Shown here one piece after another: positions 18,413 through 26,117 of a stretch of DNA of 64,000 nt. Source of the DNA: Bacteroides intestinalis (lineage in GTDB: Bacteria; Bacteroidota; Bacteroidia; Bacteroidales; Bacteroidaceae). The notes beneath the pieces were generated by a model. It saw only the letters and a list, made by a program, of their open reading frames with translations, was not told the origin of the DNA and ran no database searches. How positions within the stretch are numbered: position 1 is the first letter of the stretch; every line of letters starts with the position of its first letter. The stretch spans positions 1 to 64,000 of the forward strand of contig NZ_CABJDN010000014.1 in assembly GCF_902364365.1 (NCBI RefSeq), in the 5' to 3' direction. The position numbers were made by a program, and so were the translations under genes.

Positions 18413-18544
18413 TGGAACAAAAGTGCCTTGCCTGTGGAACAAAAGTTTCTTGGTTAAGAAATAAAAGTTCCTTAGGTAAGAAACAAAGGTTTCTCAGAGA
18501 AGAAACTCTTGTTTCACAATAAGGAGACAAATGTTCCGATAAAG
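18413..18544. repeat. Degenerate tandem array with exact 22-bp period (six units)
   Basis: Units start at 18413, 18435, 18457, 18479, 18501 and 18523. The best-conserved form is AGAAACAAAAGTTTCTT followed by about five variable bases. Most units hold a small palindrome of the type GAAAC-N4-GTTTC. There is no insertion or deletion across the six units although bases have diverged, so the 22-bp spacing seems to be what is kept. No gene is credible in 18260-18730; this array is the main content. Confidence 0.6.
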
Positions 18545-18732
18545 TGGAGCTTACGTTTCTCCGTAATAGAACAATATCTGATTAATAATGTCTTATTGAA
18601 GAAGTAGGCACTGGTCTTATTTACAGCGGCTTATCACTCTTCTTATTTATAGTATTCTCATATGCAGGTTCTATCTTGATTTCACCAATACTCTATAGAT
18701 ATAGACTATGGAGATACCTTATTTGTAACCTG

Positions 18733-18971
18733 TTGGTGGAATTGATTTATTTAGGAAAGGAAAAGAACAAAAGTGATTAGTGTTTGGTGATAAGTGATTA
18801 GCGCCATTCGGTATATTATTTTTTAGACGCGGATGACACGGATAACGCGGATTTAAAAGGCTGCGCTATAAAAGTGGATAAAAAAAGATCCGCGTTATCC
18901 GTGTCATCCGCGTCTAAAAGATTATTTATCATTTAACTCATAACCCTACAAAAAGGAACTAATTCCGCCAA
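18733..18971. mobile_element. MITE-like hairpin element, copy 1
   Basis: A non-coding element of about 239 bp bounded by short imperfect inverted ends (TTGGTGGAAT at 18733, ATTCCGCCAA ending 18971). At its centre is a perfect 32-bp inverted repeat (18821-18852 and 18888-18919) made of ACGCGGAT-type repeats, with a 35-base loop. A second copy in the opposite orientation lies at 32724-32970. No target-site duplication is obvious, so the exact ends are approximate. It has no transposase and no ORF. Confidence 0.6.
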
Positions 18972-19087
18972 TGGATTACTTGTAATAATCTTAATCTTCA
19001 GATTATTGTGAAATCAGGAACTTTGAATGATTAAGGTAGGAATTCTTTGTTTTCTTCCTTTAAAACGTCTGCTGTTTCTTTGGTAAA

Positions 19088-19221
19088 TTGAAAATGTCCC
19101 CTTTTCTTCTTACTTTTACTGGATAATAACATCTTGAAAAACATACTTTTACGGGGTAAAACTCCCTCTACATTTATCCCCCCTATTTGTTTTCCCGTTC
19201 ATGGGTATCTTCCTACTTTTG
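19088..19221 (+). promoter_or_regulatory. Three-box upstream element and promoter of the 236-aa protein gene
   Basis: Box 1 TTGAAAATGTCCCC at 19088, box 2 TTGAAAAACATA at 19134, box 3 TTTATCCCCCC at 19173, -7 box TACTTTTG at 19214-19221. Distances (46, 39, 41 bp) equal those before lemA and before the gene at 27023. The predicted untranslated leader is about 78 bases. Confidence 0.72.
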
Positions 19222-19304
19222 TTACATCCTCCTTAGAGGCTTAACTAATATGCATTATTATATTAACTATTTGACAGAATATTAACTCTTAAACTAAAAT
19301 TATT

Positions 19305-20015
19305 ATGGCATTTTTTGTGAACCCCGGCAAAGACTGGGAGAATAACCTGACAGAAGAAGATATTGCGAAGCTGGAAGCGCAAGGGTGTGACGTGAGCGGA
19401 CTGCGTAACAGACCACCCGTGCCGGAAGATGATGGCGAAGAAGAGGAGGATTTCGATAATCCTACTCGCCTGGATAGACTGAAACCTTATCTGCAAACAC
19501 CCCGGGACATGGAAACTCCCTTCTTCAGGGCAGTGGCAGGCAATGCTCCCTGGTTGTTCAAGGATCGCTGGAAGAAGAAATATACGGAGTCTCCCGTTAT
19601 ATATGCAGCAGTGGTGCAGGCCAACAGTGCCTTGTGGAGACCGGGAGACAACGATTATTATCCGGCAGTATTTGTTTTTGCCCTCGACAAGAAGCACATT
19701 CACGATGTGGAATGGTTATCGCAAATGGCAGAAAAGATCAGCGAATTGTCAGATAGCCCTATTGTGCCGGATGATTGCCGTAAACTGATTAATACGTTGC
19801 GCGATAGTCAGAGTGAGTTTTGCTTCCGTATCGGCAAAAGCGTATCCGGTGATGCCGATGCCTGGTGTGCTACTTATAAATTCGATAAGCAATCGGCTCT
19901 TCCGCGCAAAGCGCTTCCTTCGGACGGTATCGTTCCTTTCTTGTTGAAAGCCAATCCGGTAGAAAACCAGTTTGTGGATTTTAAACTGATTCCCTCCGAA
20001 TTGTATATTGGGTAA
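19305..20015 (+). CDS. Hypothetical cytoplasmic protein
   Basis: A 236-residue protein without signal peptide or membrane helix. The N-terminal quarter is acidic and partly disordered (EDDGEEEEDFDNP near 50). The rest is mixed alpha/beta with TPFFRAVAGNAPWLFKDRWKKKYTESPVIYAAVVQANSALW (about 80-120) and a C-terminal VDFKLIPSELYIG. I do not recognise a family. The A-x-V-x-QAN-x-LW stretch suggests an enzyme-like fold, but nothing decisive. It is a single-gene unit between a three-box promoter and a perfect-stem terminator, in the same putative regulon as LemA-DUF3137 and the 27023 operon, which is the best clue to its role. Confidence 0.7.
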   Translation: MAFFVNPGKDWENNLTEEDIAKLEAQGCDVSGLRNRPPVPEDDGEEEEDFDNPTRLDRLKPYLQTPRDMETPFFRAVAGNAPWLFKDRWKKKYTESPVIYAAVVQANSALWRPGDNDYYPAVFVFALDKKHIHDVEWLSQMAEKISELSDSPIVPDDCRKLINTLRDSQSEFCFRIGKSVSGDADAWCATYKFDKQSALPRKALPSDGIVPFLLKANPVENQFVDFKLIPSELYIG

Positions 20016-20021
20016 ATCAAA

Positions 20022-20063
20022 AAATGCGGCTACCGGAAAAGCAATTATCCGGTAGCCGCATTT
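20022..20063 (+). terminator. Terminator after the 236-aa protein gene
   Basis: A perfect 16-bp stem (20022-20037 with 20048-20063; core TGCGGCTACCGGA) with a 10-base loop, preceded by A and followed by TTTCTTT. Suitable for both convergent genes. Confidence 0.85.
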
Positions 20064-20103
20064 CTTTGGAATTTAAAAGAGGGTGTTTATTGTTAGAGGA
20101 AAG

Positions 20104-20589
20104 TTACTTGTTTGCCAGCAGGACACTGCTCCAGTGGGTGGCGTTGTGTTCTGTAACCAGATTCCAGGAGTTTTCCTTTTCATTCCAGTTGTAAGCCATG
20201 TAGTTCATGCCGTTCTCGTTCATCTGGTAAACGGCTTTGACTTTCACATTTGTGTAGTCACCGGCTTTGCTGTTCCATGCTACATATTCCACGTTTACTT
20301 CGTTGTCGGTGTAGCTGAAGTTGAGGCAATACAGCTTTTCAAATCGGCTGTTGTCCTGGTTCCACTTCAGGATTTCCTTGGCGGATACACGTCCTTTTTC
20401 ATCATGTGTGTAGTTGTATTGCAGGTGGCGTTCCAGATACTTGCCTTCTTTTACTTTATAGACTGTCTGGGTTTCTACACCGTTTTCCTGTTTCTCGCTG
20501 TTGTAAGCGAAATCTTTTACGTTGTTACCACTTACTGCGTTTACTACTGATGTCAATGCGAATACTACTGATAATACTAGAGCTTTCAT
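20104..20589 (-). CDS. DUF3836-type secreted protein (group A, copy 3)
   Basis: A 161-residue near-duplicate of the protein at 17669-18154, with the same signal peptide and the same promoter arrangement. The start at 20589 is again preceded by the in-frame MYNLKNKII leader. The last residues differ (VTEHNATHWSSVLLANK). Having two almost identical copies, plus a divergent third at 11838, under the same operator suggests selection for dosage or recent amplification. It sits upstream and divergent of kinase 3, about 330 bases away. Confidence 0.78.
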   Translation of the reverse strand: MKALVLSVVFALTSVVNAVSGNNVKDFAYNSEKQENGVETQTVYKVKEGKYLERHLQYNYTHDEKGRVSAKEILKWNQDNSRFEKLYCLNFSYTDNEVNVEYVAWNSKAGDYTNVKVKAVYQMNENGMNYMAYNWNEKENSWNLVTEHNATHWSSVLLANK

Positions 20590-20635
20590 AATGATTTTAT
20601 TTTTTAAGTTATACATTTCGTTACTTTTGATGTTG

Positions 20636-20694
20636 CAAAGATAGGGCAGGGGCATGAGGATGAATGTTATCGTAATGTTATCATTAGGTTAACG
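20636..20694 (-). promoter_or_regulatory. Promoter of DUF3836 copy 3 with triple direct repeat (site d)
   Basis: Minus strand: GTTAACCTAAT, GATAACATTAC, GATAACATTC (20662-20694), an 18-bp spacer, TATCTTTG (20636-20643). Closest to site c, as expected from the duplicated genes. Confidence 0.75.
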
Positions 20695-20726
20695 ATATCT
20701 TTGCAACTCTGGAAAGCTTTCCTTGT

Positions 20727-20836
20727 ATTTTTTAGAGTTGTATGTATTTTTATATTCCTCTTTTAATCAGTGAGATGCTGATTTCCGTTCGTTTCTTTTC
20801 ATCGTACCTTGCCATTGGCTGGAAAGAACGCATTCT
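20727..20836. repeat. Dispersed intergenic repeat, copy 1
   Basis: A non-coding segment of about 110 bp that opens TTTTTTAGAGTTGT, continues with GTATTTTTATAT, and closes AAAGAACGCATTCT. It resembles 36557-36665 over its full length, with the ends best conserved. It lies just upstream of the kinase 3 promoter. Confidence 0.5.
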
Positions 20837-20885
20837 CATCGCATATAAAAAGTAGTACATTACTCCGTGATCCATAGTTATTTGC

Positions 20886-20893
20886 TATTTTTG
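20886..20893 (+). promoter_or_regulatory. -7 box of histidine kinase 3
   Basis: TATTTTTG lies 22 bases before the kinase ATG at 20916. A TTTG at -33 is not present and the nearest direct-repeat operator (site d) is about 190 bp away, so control by it is uncertain. Confidence 0.5.
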
Positions 20894-20915
20894 CAGGCGA
20901 ATATAAACGGATAAG

Positions 20916-23174
20916 ATGAAATTACGTACTGTCATCTCTCTTTCACTTGTGAGTCTGATTGCTGTTGTGTTGATACAGTTGGGCGGAATGCTTTATGCTT
21001 TCCATGCACAGATGCAGGAAGCGGAGAAGTCACTGAACAAGTGTTTCTGGATGTCTTTCACGGAGACAGTGGATAATTTGGTGAACAACCTTCCTTATCC
21101 TGATAATTCAATTGCTGTCATAGCGTATGCCCCTAATCCTAAATACAAGCGGATTGACGGGAATGAAATGAACAAACGTACTTCCCAGCAGGTGGCACAG
21201 GCTTTACAAAGGGTATATGGAATGAAAGAAATTCCGTTGGCCACCATAGATAGCGTGTTGCACTACAAGTTGCGGAAGTTAGACATGGGTGGAGCACTGA
21301 CTGTAGAGCGTATCAATGTAAACACAAATGAGGTACTGGCAAGTACCAACCCTCAGGTAAGCGTCCGTAGCTTTGCCGCTGTTACTTCCGAAACTGCCTT
21401 TACCTTTAAATCCCATGGAGAGGCTGTTCGTGCCATTCTTTCTTTCCCTGCCAAGGAGATGGAGAAAAGACTCCTGTTACTGTCATTCATTACATGGCTA
21501 TTGCTGGGTACGGCTGTCTATGCCTTGATTGTACAGATGAAGTCGGTATTCCGTCAACGGCATAACTTGCAGAAACAACAGCAGGGTTTCTATACATTGG
21601 CCGAAGAAATGAAGCATCCCGTCAGTAGGATGAAGAACCTGATAACTACAGAAAGCTGGCAAGAGATAGAAGCACAAAGTAATCTACTCTTTGAGAGAAC
21701 CAATGCTACGCTAACACATGCCAAAGCAGAAATCCGGCAAGGAAGTACAGTCAGGCATATTTCTCTTAAAGCAATTTCTATAGTCAGCCTGGCGGGAGTA
21801 TTCCTGTTGCTGGCTGTCTGGTCGGGATATTTGTATTATACAACATCTCAAAAGATAAGGTATCAGGCGGAGGAGCAATTGGAAGAGGCTTTTTACCGTG
21901 AGACAGACTTACATCGGTATCCGCTTTTCACTAAGGCTAATCCTGATTTTAATTGGGATAGCTCACCGGGAGAATTTCTCCCTTATCCGCGGCGTATGAT
22001 GAATGAACTTTATAAGGTATATCTGGAGAAAGGTTATCGCTACCGGATACAGTTGATTACCATACGGCATCTTTACAATAAGTTTGATGAAGATTTCCGC
22101 GTAAAGATGGCTTATGATATACAGGATACGATTAGTCTGCATAGCCGTGTGCCCATTCCGTTCTCCTTGCAGTTTGCCGACAGTGTTTTCAGAAAACAGC
22201 TTTTGGAAACAGGCTTTCCGGATAGGGCGGATATCCATTGGATCAGGTATCCGTCCCGAGAGTTGATACTTTATACAGGTAGTCCGACTGTTGACTTCGG
22301 GGATATTACTACCCGGTTGTTTCCGTTGGATAAGGATAGTACGAGTTGCATCTTTGCTGTGGTTCGTTCACCACAACGTACCATTATGAGCGCCACATGG
22401 TATATGCAGGTGCCGCTGCTTATTGCTTTCCTTTTCGTATCTCTCTGTGTTTTCTTTCAGATACGTATGTTGCGGGCACAGCGTCGGTTGGAACAGTTTC
22501 AGAAGGACTTTACTTACTCCATGATACATGATATGAAGTCACCGTTGCAGTCTGTCATGATGGGAGCGCATATCCTGGCAAGTGGTAAGTTGGCGGATAA
22601 GCCTGAGAAGCTGGTTCGTTACAGGCAAGTAATGGGAGATGAGTGCGAACATCTGTTGACACTTTCCAATCGCGTAGTAATGCTGACAGAGATAGATCGT
22701 GGAGAATTGGAACTACATAAAGAAGAAGTTGCCTTAAGGCCGTTGTTACGGGATATAGCAGAAAAGTATCAGTTGAAAGCAGCGAAGACGATTCATTTCG
22801 ATATCGATTGTGAAGAAGGATGTAGTGTTTATGCGGATGCTTTCTGTCTGCGTGAGATATTTTCCAACTTGGTGGACAATGCCGTCAAGTACTCTAATGA
22901 AGAGGTTCTGATTATTCTTTCAGGTAAAAAGACAGAGGATGGAACCATTGTTAGAGTGCATGATAACGGTATTGGCATTCCTTTGAGCGAACAGCATAAG
23001 ATATTCAATAAGTTCGAGAGGGTTGCTTCCGGCAGTCGTAAGACGGGTGCATCAGGTTTTGGGTTAGGATTGAATTATGTGTTGCAGGTGGTGAGTGCCC
23101 ACGGTGGTATGGTGAAGGTAGAAAGTGTGGAAGGGAGTTACAGTGAATTTATGCTACAATTCCCCTTGCGTTAA
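20916..23174 (+). CDS. Sensor histidine kinase with duplicated sensor module (paralog 3)
   Basis: A 752-residue kinase closest to paralog 1 (shared ET-VD-NLVNNLPYPDN and FSLQFADSVF segments). Architecture: TM about 6-28, periplasmic, TM about 186-207, degenerate DHp (GFYTLAEEMKHPVSRM; Glu230 in place of His), TM about 284-306, periplasmic, TM about 495-516, true DHp (DFTYSMIHDMKSPLQSV, His538) and HATPase (NLVDNAVKYS, DNGIGIP, GFGLGLNYV). Nothing suggests loss of activity. No response regulator is adjacent to any of the three kinases; the nearest is 2 kb downstream at 25166. The next gene downstream is an unrelated secreted protein with its own promoter. Confidence 0.88.
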   Translation: MKLRTVISLSLVSLIAVVLIQLGGMLYAFHAQMQEAEKSLNKCFWMSFTETVDNLVNNLPYPDNSIAVIAYAPNPKYKRIDGNEMNKRTSQQVAQALQRVYGMKEIPLATIDSVLHYKLRKLDMGGALTVERINVNTNEVLASTNPQVSVRSFAAVTSETAFTFKSHGEAVRAILSFPAKEMEKRLLLLSFITWLLLGTAVYALIVQMKSVFRQRHNLQKQQQGFYTLAEEMKHPVSRMKNLITTESWQEIEAQSNLLFERTNATLTHAKAEIRQGSTVRHISLKAISIVSLAGVFLLLAVWSGYLYYTTSQKIRYQAEEQLEEAFYRETDLHRYPLFTKANPDFNWDSSPGEFLPYPRRMMNELYKVYLEKGYRYRIQLITIRHLYNKFDEDFRVKMAYDIQDTISLHSRVPIPFSLQFADSVFRKQLLETGFPDRADIHWIRYPSRELILYTGSPTVDFGDITTRLFPLDKDSTSCIFAVVRSPQRTIMSATWYMQVPLLIAFLFVSLCVFFQIRMLRAQRRLEQFQKDFTYSMIHDMKSPLQSVMMGAHILASGKLADKPEKLVRYRQVMGDECEHLLTLSNRVVMLTEIDRGELELHKEEVALRPLLRDIAEKYQLKAAKTIHFDIDCEEGCSVYADAFCLREIFSNLVDNAVKYSNEEVLIILSGKKTEDGTIVRVHDNGIGIPLSEQHKIFNKFERVASGSRKTGASGFGLGLNYVLQVVSAHGGMVKVESVEGSYSEFMLQFPLR

Positions 23175-23210
23175 AAAAGCCTGCTGGCAAAGATTAAATG
23201 TGCTCAACTA

Positions 23211-23271
23211 TTTGTTATTCAGATAGGCTTTTACTATTTTTGTATACAGAGTCCGTAAAAAACAAAGGAGG
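23211..23271 (+). promoter_or_regulatory. Promoter and strong Shine-Dalgarno site of the 286-aa secreted protein
   Basis: TTTG (23211-23214), 20 bp, TATTTTTG (23235-23242), then AAAGGAGG (23264-23271) six bases before the ATG at 23278. A full Shine-Dalgarno sequence is unusual in this window, where leaders are A-rich; it supports the chosen start. Confidence 0.65.
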
Positions 23272-23277
23272 TAGATT

Positions 23278-24138
23278 ATGACACGCAGGGTTGGCATATC
23301 TTGGCTCCCAATTCGTTGGGGATTATTTTTTCTGTTCATTTCTGGTTTGCAGTTGCTTTCTGCACAGGAAGATAGTACACGCTTCACTCTTGATAGCATG
23401 TTGATAAAGCCGAAAGCTGCATTTCAGCTTCCATCCGTCAACCTGCTTCCCGAAAAGACCGTATACCCTTTGATAAATCCTATACAGTTAGGTGATTTAC
23501 CTTCTTTCTCCTTGAAAGAGGAACTCCGTATACCTTATCATATAAATCCTTCCCCGCTATTCCGGGGCGATTATAGCACAGGAGGCGTATTAAGGCAATT
23601 TCCCCATGGAGCGGTATTCGGTTCCGGAAGCCAGACCAGTCTTCCAGGCATCGGGCGTTTCAATAATGCTTCGTTAGGATATCAGCATATCTTTAATGAT
23701 CGGCTATCGTTGCAACTTCGTGCCAATGCCATGAAGATAAATATGTCTCACATCACCGGGCAAGCCTTCAGTACTGCGGGTAGGCTGACTTATCGTGCTT
23801 CCGACCGGGTTGCCTTCAATGTCTTCGGTTCGTATGATATCGGTAGTTCTTATGGGATGAGCACTAATAGTTATGGTGCTACGATGTCTCTTGATATGTC
23901 CGAACGTTTTGGCGTAGAGGTAGGTGCCCAGCGCTATTATGATGCCATGCGTGGAGGTTGGCAGACGGTTCCCGTTGTGATACCCTATTACCGCTTCGAT
24001 AAGTTTAAGCTGGGGCTGGATGTAGGCGGAATAATGTACGAGATTCTGCGCAACGTAGTGTTTGATAAACGTGGTGGCGGTGACTTTGGTGGCGGCCCTA
24101 CGATTAGACCGCCAAAATTCTCATTTCCGATAAAATAG
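23278..24138 (+). CDS. Secreted, probably outer-membrane beta-barrel protein of unknown function
   Basis: A 286-residue protein. The N-terminus has basic residues then a hydrophobic stretch (GLFFLFISGLQLLSA) and likely cleavage before QEDSTRF. The second half shows repeated amphipathic strands (NNASLGYQHIFNDRLSLQLRANAMKINM, GRLTYRASDRVAFNVFGSYDIGSSYG, MSLDMSERFGVEVGAQRYYD), as expected of a small beta-barrel. The C-terminus is glycine and proline rich (RGGGDFGGGPTIRPPKFSFPIK) and would not form a last strand. I do not recognise the family. The stop is 14 bases from that of the convergent DUF5694 gene. Its promoter is a plain vegetative one without the direct-repeat operator. Confidence 0.7.
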   Translation: MTRRVGISWLPIRWGLFFLFISGLQLLSAQEDSTRFTLDSMLIKPKAAFQLPSVNLLPEKTVYPLINPIQLGDLPSFSLKEELRIPYHINPSPLFRGDYSTGGVLRQFPHGAVFGSGSQTSLPGIGRFNNASLGYQHIFNDRLSLQLRANAMKINMSHITGQAFSTAGRLTYRASDRVAFNVFGSYDIGSSYGMSTNSYGATMSLDMSERFGVEVGAQRYYDAMRGGWQTVPVVIPYYRFDKFKLGLDVGGIMYEILRNVVFDKRGGGDFGGGPTIRPPKFSFPIK

Positions 24139-24151
24139 AAGAAGTGGATAT

Positions 24152-24970
24152 TTACTTCAGGTAATCGTTTATATTCAGTAGTTTGTATTCGGGCGAACAT
24201 TCAAACAGATAGTTCAGGATGTTCATGTGCGCTGCGCCGAAAATAACCAGTATTCGTTTACCGGCGGTATCGGGAATCCGCTGGATATTCCTAAGTATTC
24301 TTAGATTCCGGTTGAACCATCTTCCGGATTCAAAATCTGTTCCGGTATAATCTCCTTTGACGGATTCATATTTGAAATGCTTGATAAGATAGTTTCCTAA
24401 ATCTTTCTTGATACGTACCGGATCATTGAGATGTATCAGTTGTGCAAGTATCCCCTGCTGCTTGAATATGGGTTCATCTTCATAGTATAAAGCAGAGTCG
24501 GGAGAGTTCGAGAAGCTTTCTTCAAAAGCCAGATATTCATTGCTTTCATCATCATCCAGCAGTTTCTCTATGTGGGTAGTGTGTGCTCCCCAAGCATCTG
24601 CACAGTATATCTTGGCATTGCACATTCGGGCTATTCTGAAACCTAACTGCTGAATTTCGTTTCTGTTCAGCTCATGCTTGCCGGTAAGGTATGAGCTATA
24701 GAGAGAGTCTATCTCTGACTGTTTGTATAAAGGCCATTCAATGACGATGGCATCCGGTTTGAATTGTGCCAGTTTCTTGGATATTAACTCTATCTCTTTT
24801 TGATATTGAGGAGATAGTACATCTATCTGGTCTTCTTCGGATACTTGTTGCACATCCAGATTGGGAAATTCGAAGTGGAAGACTCCCAACGTAAGGACTT
24901 CTGCCTGCTGGGCATATCCTTTTGTGAAGAACATGCTTGCGGTAATCAGAATAAGAATGATTTTATTCAT
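24152..24970 (-). CDS. DUF5694 (TraB/Tiki-like) secreted protein
   Basis: A 272-residue protein; start taken at the ATG at 24970, which opens MNKIILILITASMFF with cleavage near GYAQ. It carries the DUF5694 signatures: AEVLTLGVFHFEFPNLD at the mature N-terminus, KPDAIVIEWPLYKQ near 85, ELNRNEIQQLGFRIAR near 115, and a C-terminal KRILVIFGAAHMNILNYL. DUF5694 belongs with the TraB/Tiki/EreA-like superfamily, some of which are metalloproteases; activity here is not established. It is divergent from the response regulator gene and shares the intergenic region with site e of the direct-repeat operator, though its -7 box is weak (TGCCTTTA). Confidence 0.78.
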   Translation of the reverse strand: MNKIILILITASMFFTKGYAQQAEVLTLGVFHFEFPNLDVQQVSEEDQIDVLSPQYQKEIELISKKLAQFKPDAIVIEWPLYKQSEIDSLYSSYLTGKHELNRNEIQQLGFRIARMCNAKIYCADAWGAHTTHIEKLLDDDESNEYLAFEESFSNSPDSALYYEDEPIFKQQGILAQLIHLNDPVRIKKDLGNYLIKHFKYESVKGDYTGTDFESGRWFNRNLRILRNIQRIPDTAGKRILVIFGAAHMNILNYLFECSPEYKLLNINDYLK

Positions 24971-25047
24971 TGTAATTACTTTTAGTTTGGTGTCCAAAAG
25001 TAATGATTCTTTTTGGCATGACCATACAATCCTGATTTTTGATGTTG

Positions 25048-25125
25048 TAAAGGCAGGGTAGGAGCAATAAGAATGAATGATATCGCAATGTTATCTTCGG
25101 GTTAACGAATAATTTATTACTTTTG
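25048..25125. promoter_or_regulatory. Divergent DUF5694 / response regulator promoter region with direct repeats (site e)
   Basis: Minus-strand reading: GTTAACCCGAA, GATAACATTGC, GATATCATTC (25075-25107), the most diverged copy. Toward DUF5694 the candidate -7 box TGCCTTTA (25048-25055) is 19 bp away rather than 18. Toward the response regulator, TACTTTTG (25118-25125) starts 10 bp after the repeats. This would place the regulator gene under its own product. Confidence 0.62.
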
Positions 25126-25165
25126 TGGCATACAACTGGAAGTTAATACAATTCATATCAAAGAC

Positions 25166-25873
25166 ATGGATACAATAAAGTTATTGTTAGTTGAGGACGA
25201 TCCCAGCCTGCGTTACATCGTTCAGAGCGGATTGGAAGATATCATAGAGGGCTATGAAGTGTTGGCAGCTGCCAATGGTGAAGAAGGATTGGCAATGTGG
25301 AGGGAACACCGTCCCGATGTCATTCTCTCGGATATAGAAATGCCCGTCATGGATGGTTATGAGATGGTGAAGCGTATCCGTGAGGTGGATAAAGAGACGC
25401 CTATAATCTTTTCTTCCGGTTTGGTTTCTCCCAAAAATGTATTGAAAGGCTATGAGTTGGGAGCCAACAATTATATCAAGAAACCTTTCATTCCTGATGA
25501 ACTGGATGCTCACATCCGTGCTATGCTGAAACTCGCAAACGGTGAAAAAGCTAAGGATGAAAGTGAGTGCTATAAAATAGGAAAAGAATATGTGCTCGAT
25601 GCTACGCATGCCAAGCTAAAGCATTCTTCCGGTGAAATCAAAACACTGACTGTTCGCGAAGCGGGCTTATTGCAAATGCTTTGTGAAAATCGGGGGGATG
25701 TAGTACGCCGTGAAGCCATTCTTGATAAATTCTGGAATACGGAAGATGATTATTTTGCTTCCCGCAGCCTGGATGTATTTGTGACGAAGCTCCGCAAACT
25801 TATAGCCGAAGATTCGTCTATCAGCATTAAAACGGTGAAAGGTGTAGGGCTGATGCTGGAAGAAAACGTATAG
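25166..25873 (+). CDS. OmpR-family response regulator
   Basis: A 235-residue regulator. The receiver domain (about 4-120) has the acidic pair Asp11/Asp12, phospho-acceptor Asp56 in VILSDIEMP, and KKPF near 105. The C-terminal winged helix (about 135-233) has the OmpR-type LTVREAGLLQMLCENRGDVVRREAILDKFW and SLDVFVTKLRKLI pattern ending SIKTVKGVGLML. It is the only classical response regulator in the window, near three orphan kinases, and its own upstream region has the tandem 11-bp repeats expected for OmpR-type dimers. I infer that it is the shared output of the three kinases and controls sites a to e, including itself. No kinase lies in the same operon. Confidence 0.9.
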   Translation: MDTIKLLLVEDDPSLRYIVQSGLEDIIEGYEVLAAANGEEGLAMWREHRPDVILSDIEMPVMDGYEMVKRIREVDKETPIIFSSGLVSPKNVLKGYELGANNYIKKPFIPDELDAHIRAMLKLANGEKAKDESECYKIGKEYVLDATHAKLKHSSGEIKTLTVREAGLLQMLCENRGDVVRREAILDKFWNTEDDYFASRSLDVFVTKLRKLIAEDSSISIKTVKGVGLMLEENV

Positions 25874-25942
25874 TTCCTGCTATTCGATTATTATATTTAT
25901 TCGGGGCACTAAACTGTGTCTCGAATATTTTTTTGTCCTTAC

Positions 25943-26042
25943 TGTCCGTTTTCATGCGGACACTTGTCCGGAAATGAACATCACTCGAATTTGGATATTC
26001 GTTGATAATCAGTGTTTTATTGTTTTGGCACGGCAATTGACT
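25943..26042 (+). promoter_or_regulatory. Sigma-54-type promoter with upstream inverted repeats, copy 1
   Basis: TTGGCACG (26025-26032) and TTGAC (26037-26041) are arranged so that the -24 GG and the -12 pair are exactly 10 bp apart, the spacing of RpoN promoters; the -12 pair is GA rather than GC. About 55 bp upstream is CGGACA-CT-TGTCCG (25957-25970), with another TGTCCG at 25943, a likely enhancer-binding-protein site. No TAnnTTTG box lies between it and the gene. The whole block recurs at 35550-35648. Confidence 0.62.
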
Positions 26043-26117
26043 ATATATTGTCGAAGGCGGTTGACAAAGACTTCCCCTCAAAAATCAAGAAGTAATAACA
26101 ATAAAAAAATAACGATT

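Noticed and set aside
18333..18530. A 65-codon minus-strand ORF across the first 22-bp array
   Set aside because: It is produced by the repeat sequence; composition is not protein-like and it has no start signals.
18821..18919. Hairpin of ACGCGGAT repeats as a CRISPR or tRNA
   Set aside because: Only one inverted pair per copy, no spacer-repeat array, and no cloverleaf; a dispersed non-coding element explains it.
25974..26117. Extended N-terminus of the DUF3836 protein at 26118
   Set aside because: The extension would be translated from the sigma-54 promoter region itself; the signal peptide starts at 26118.
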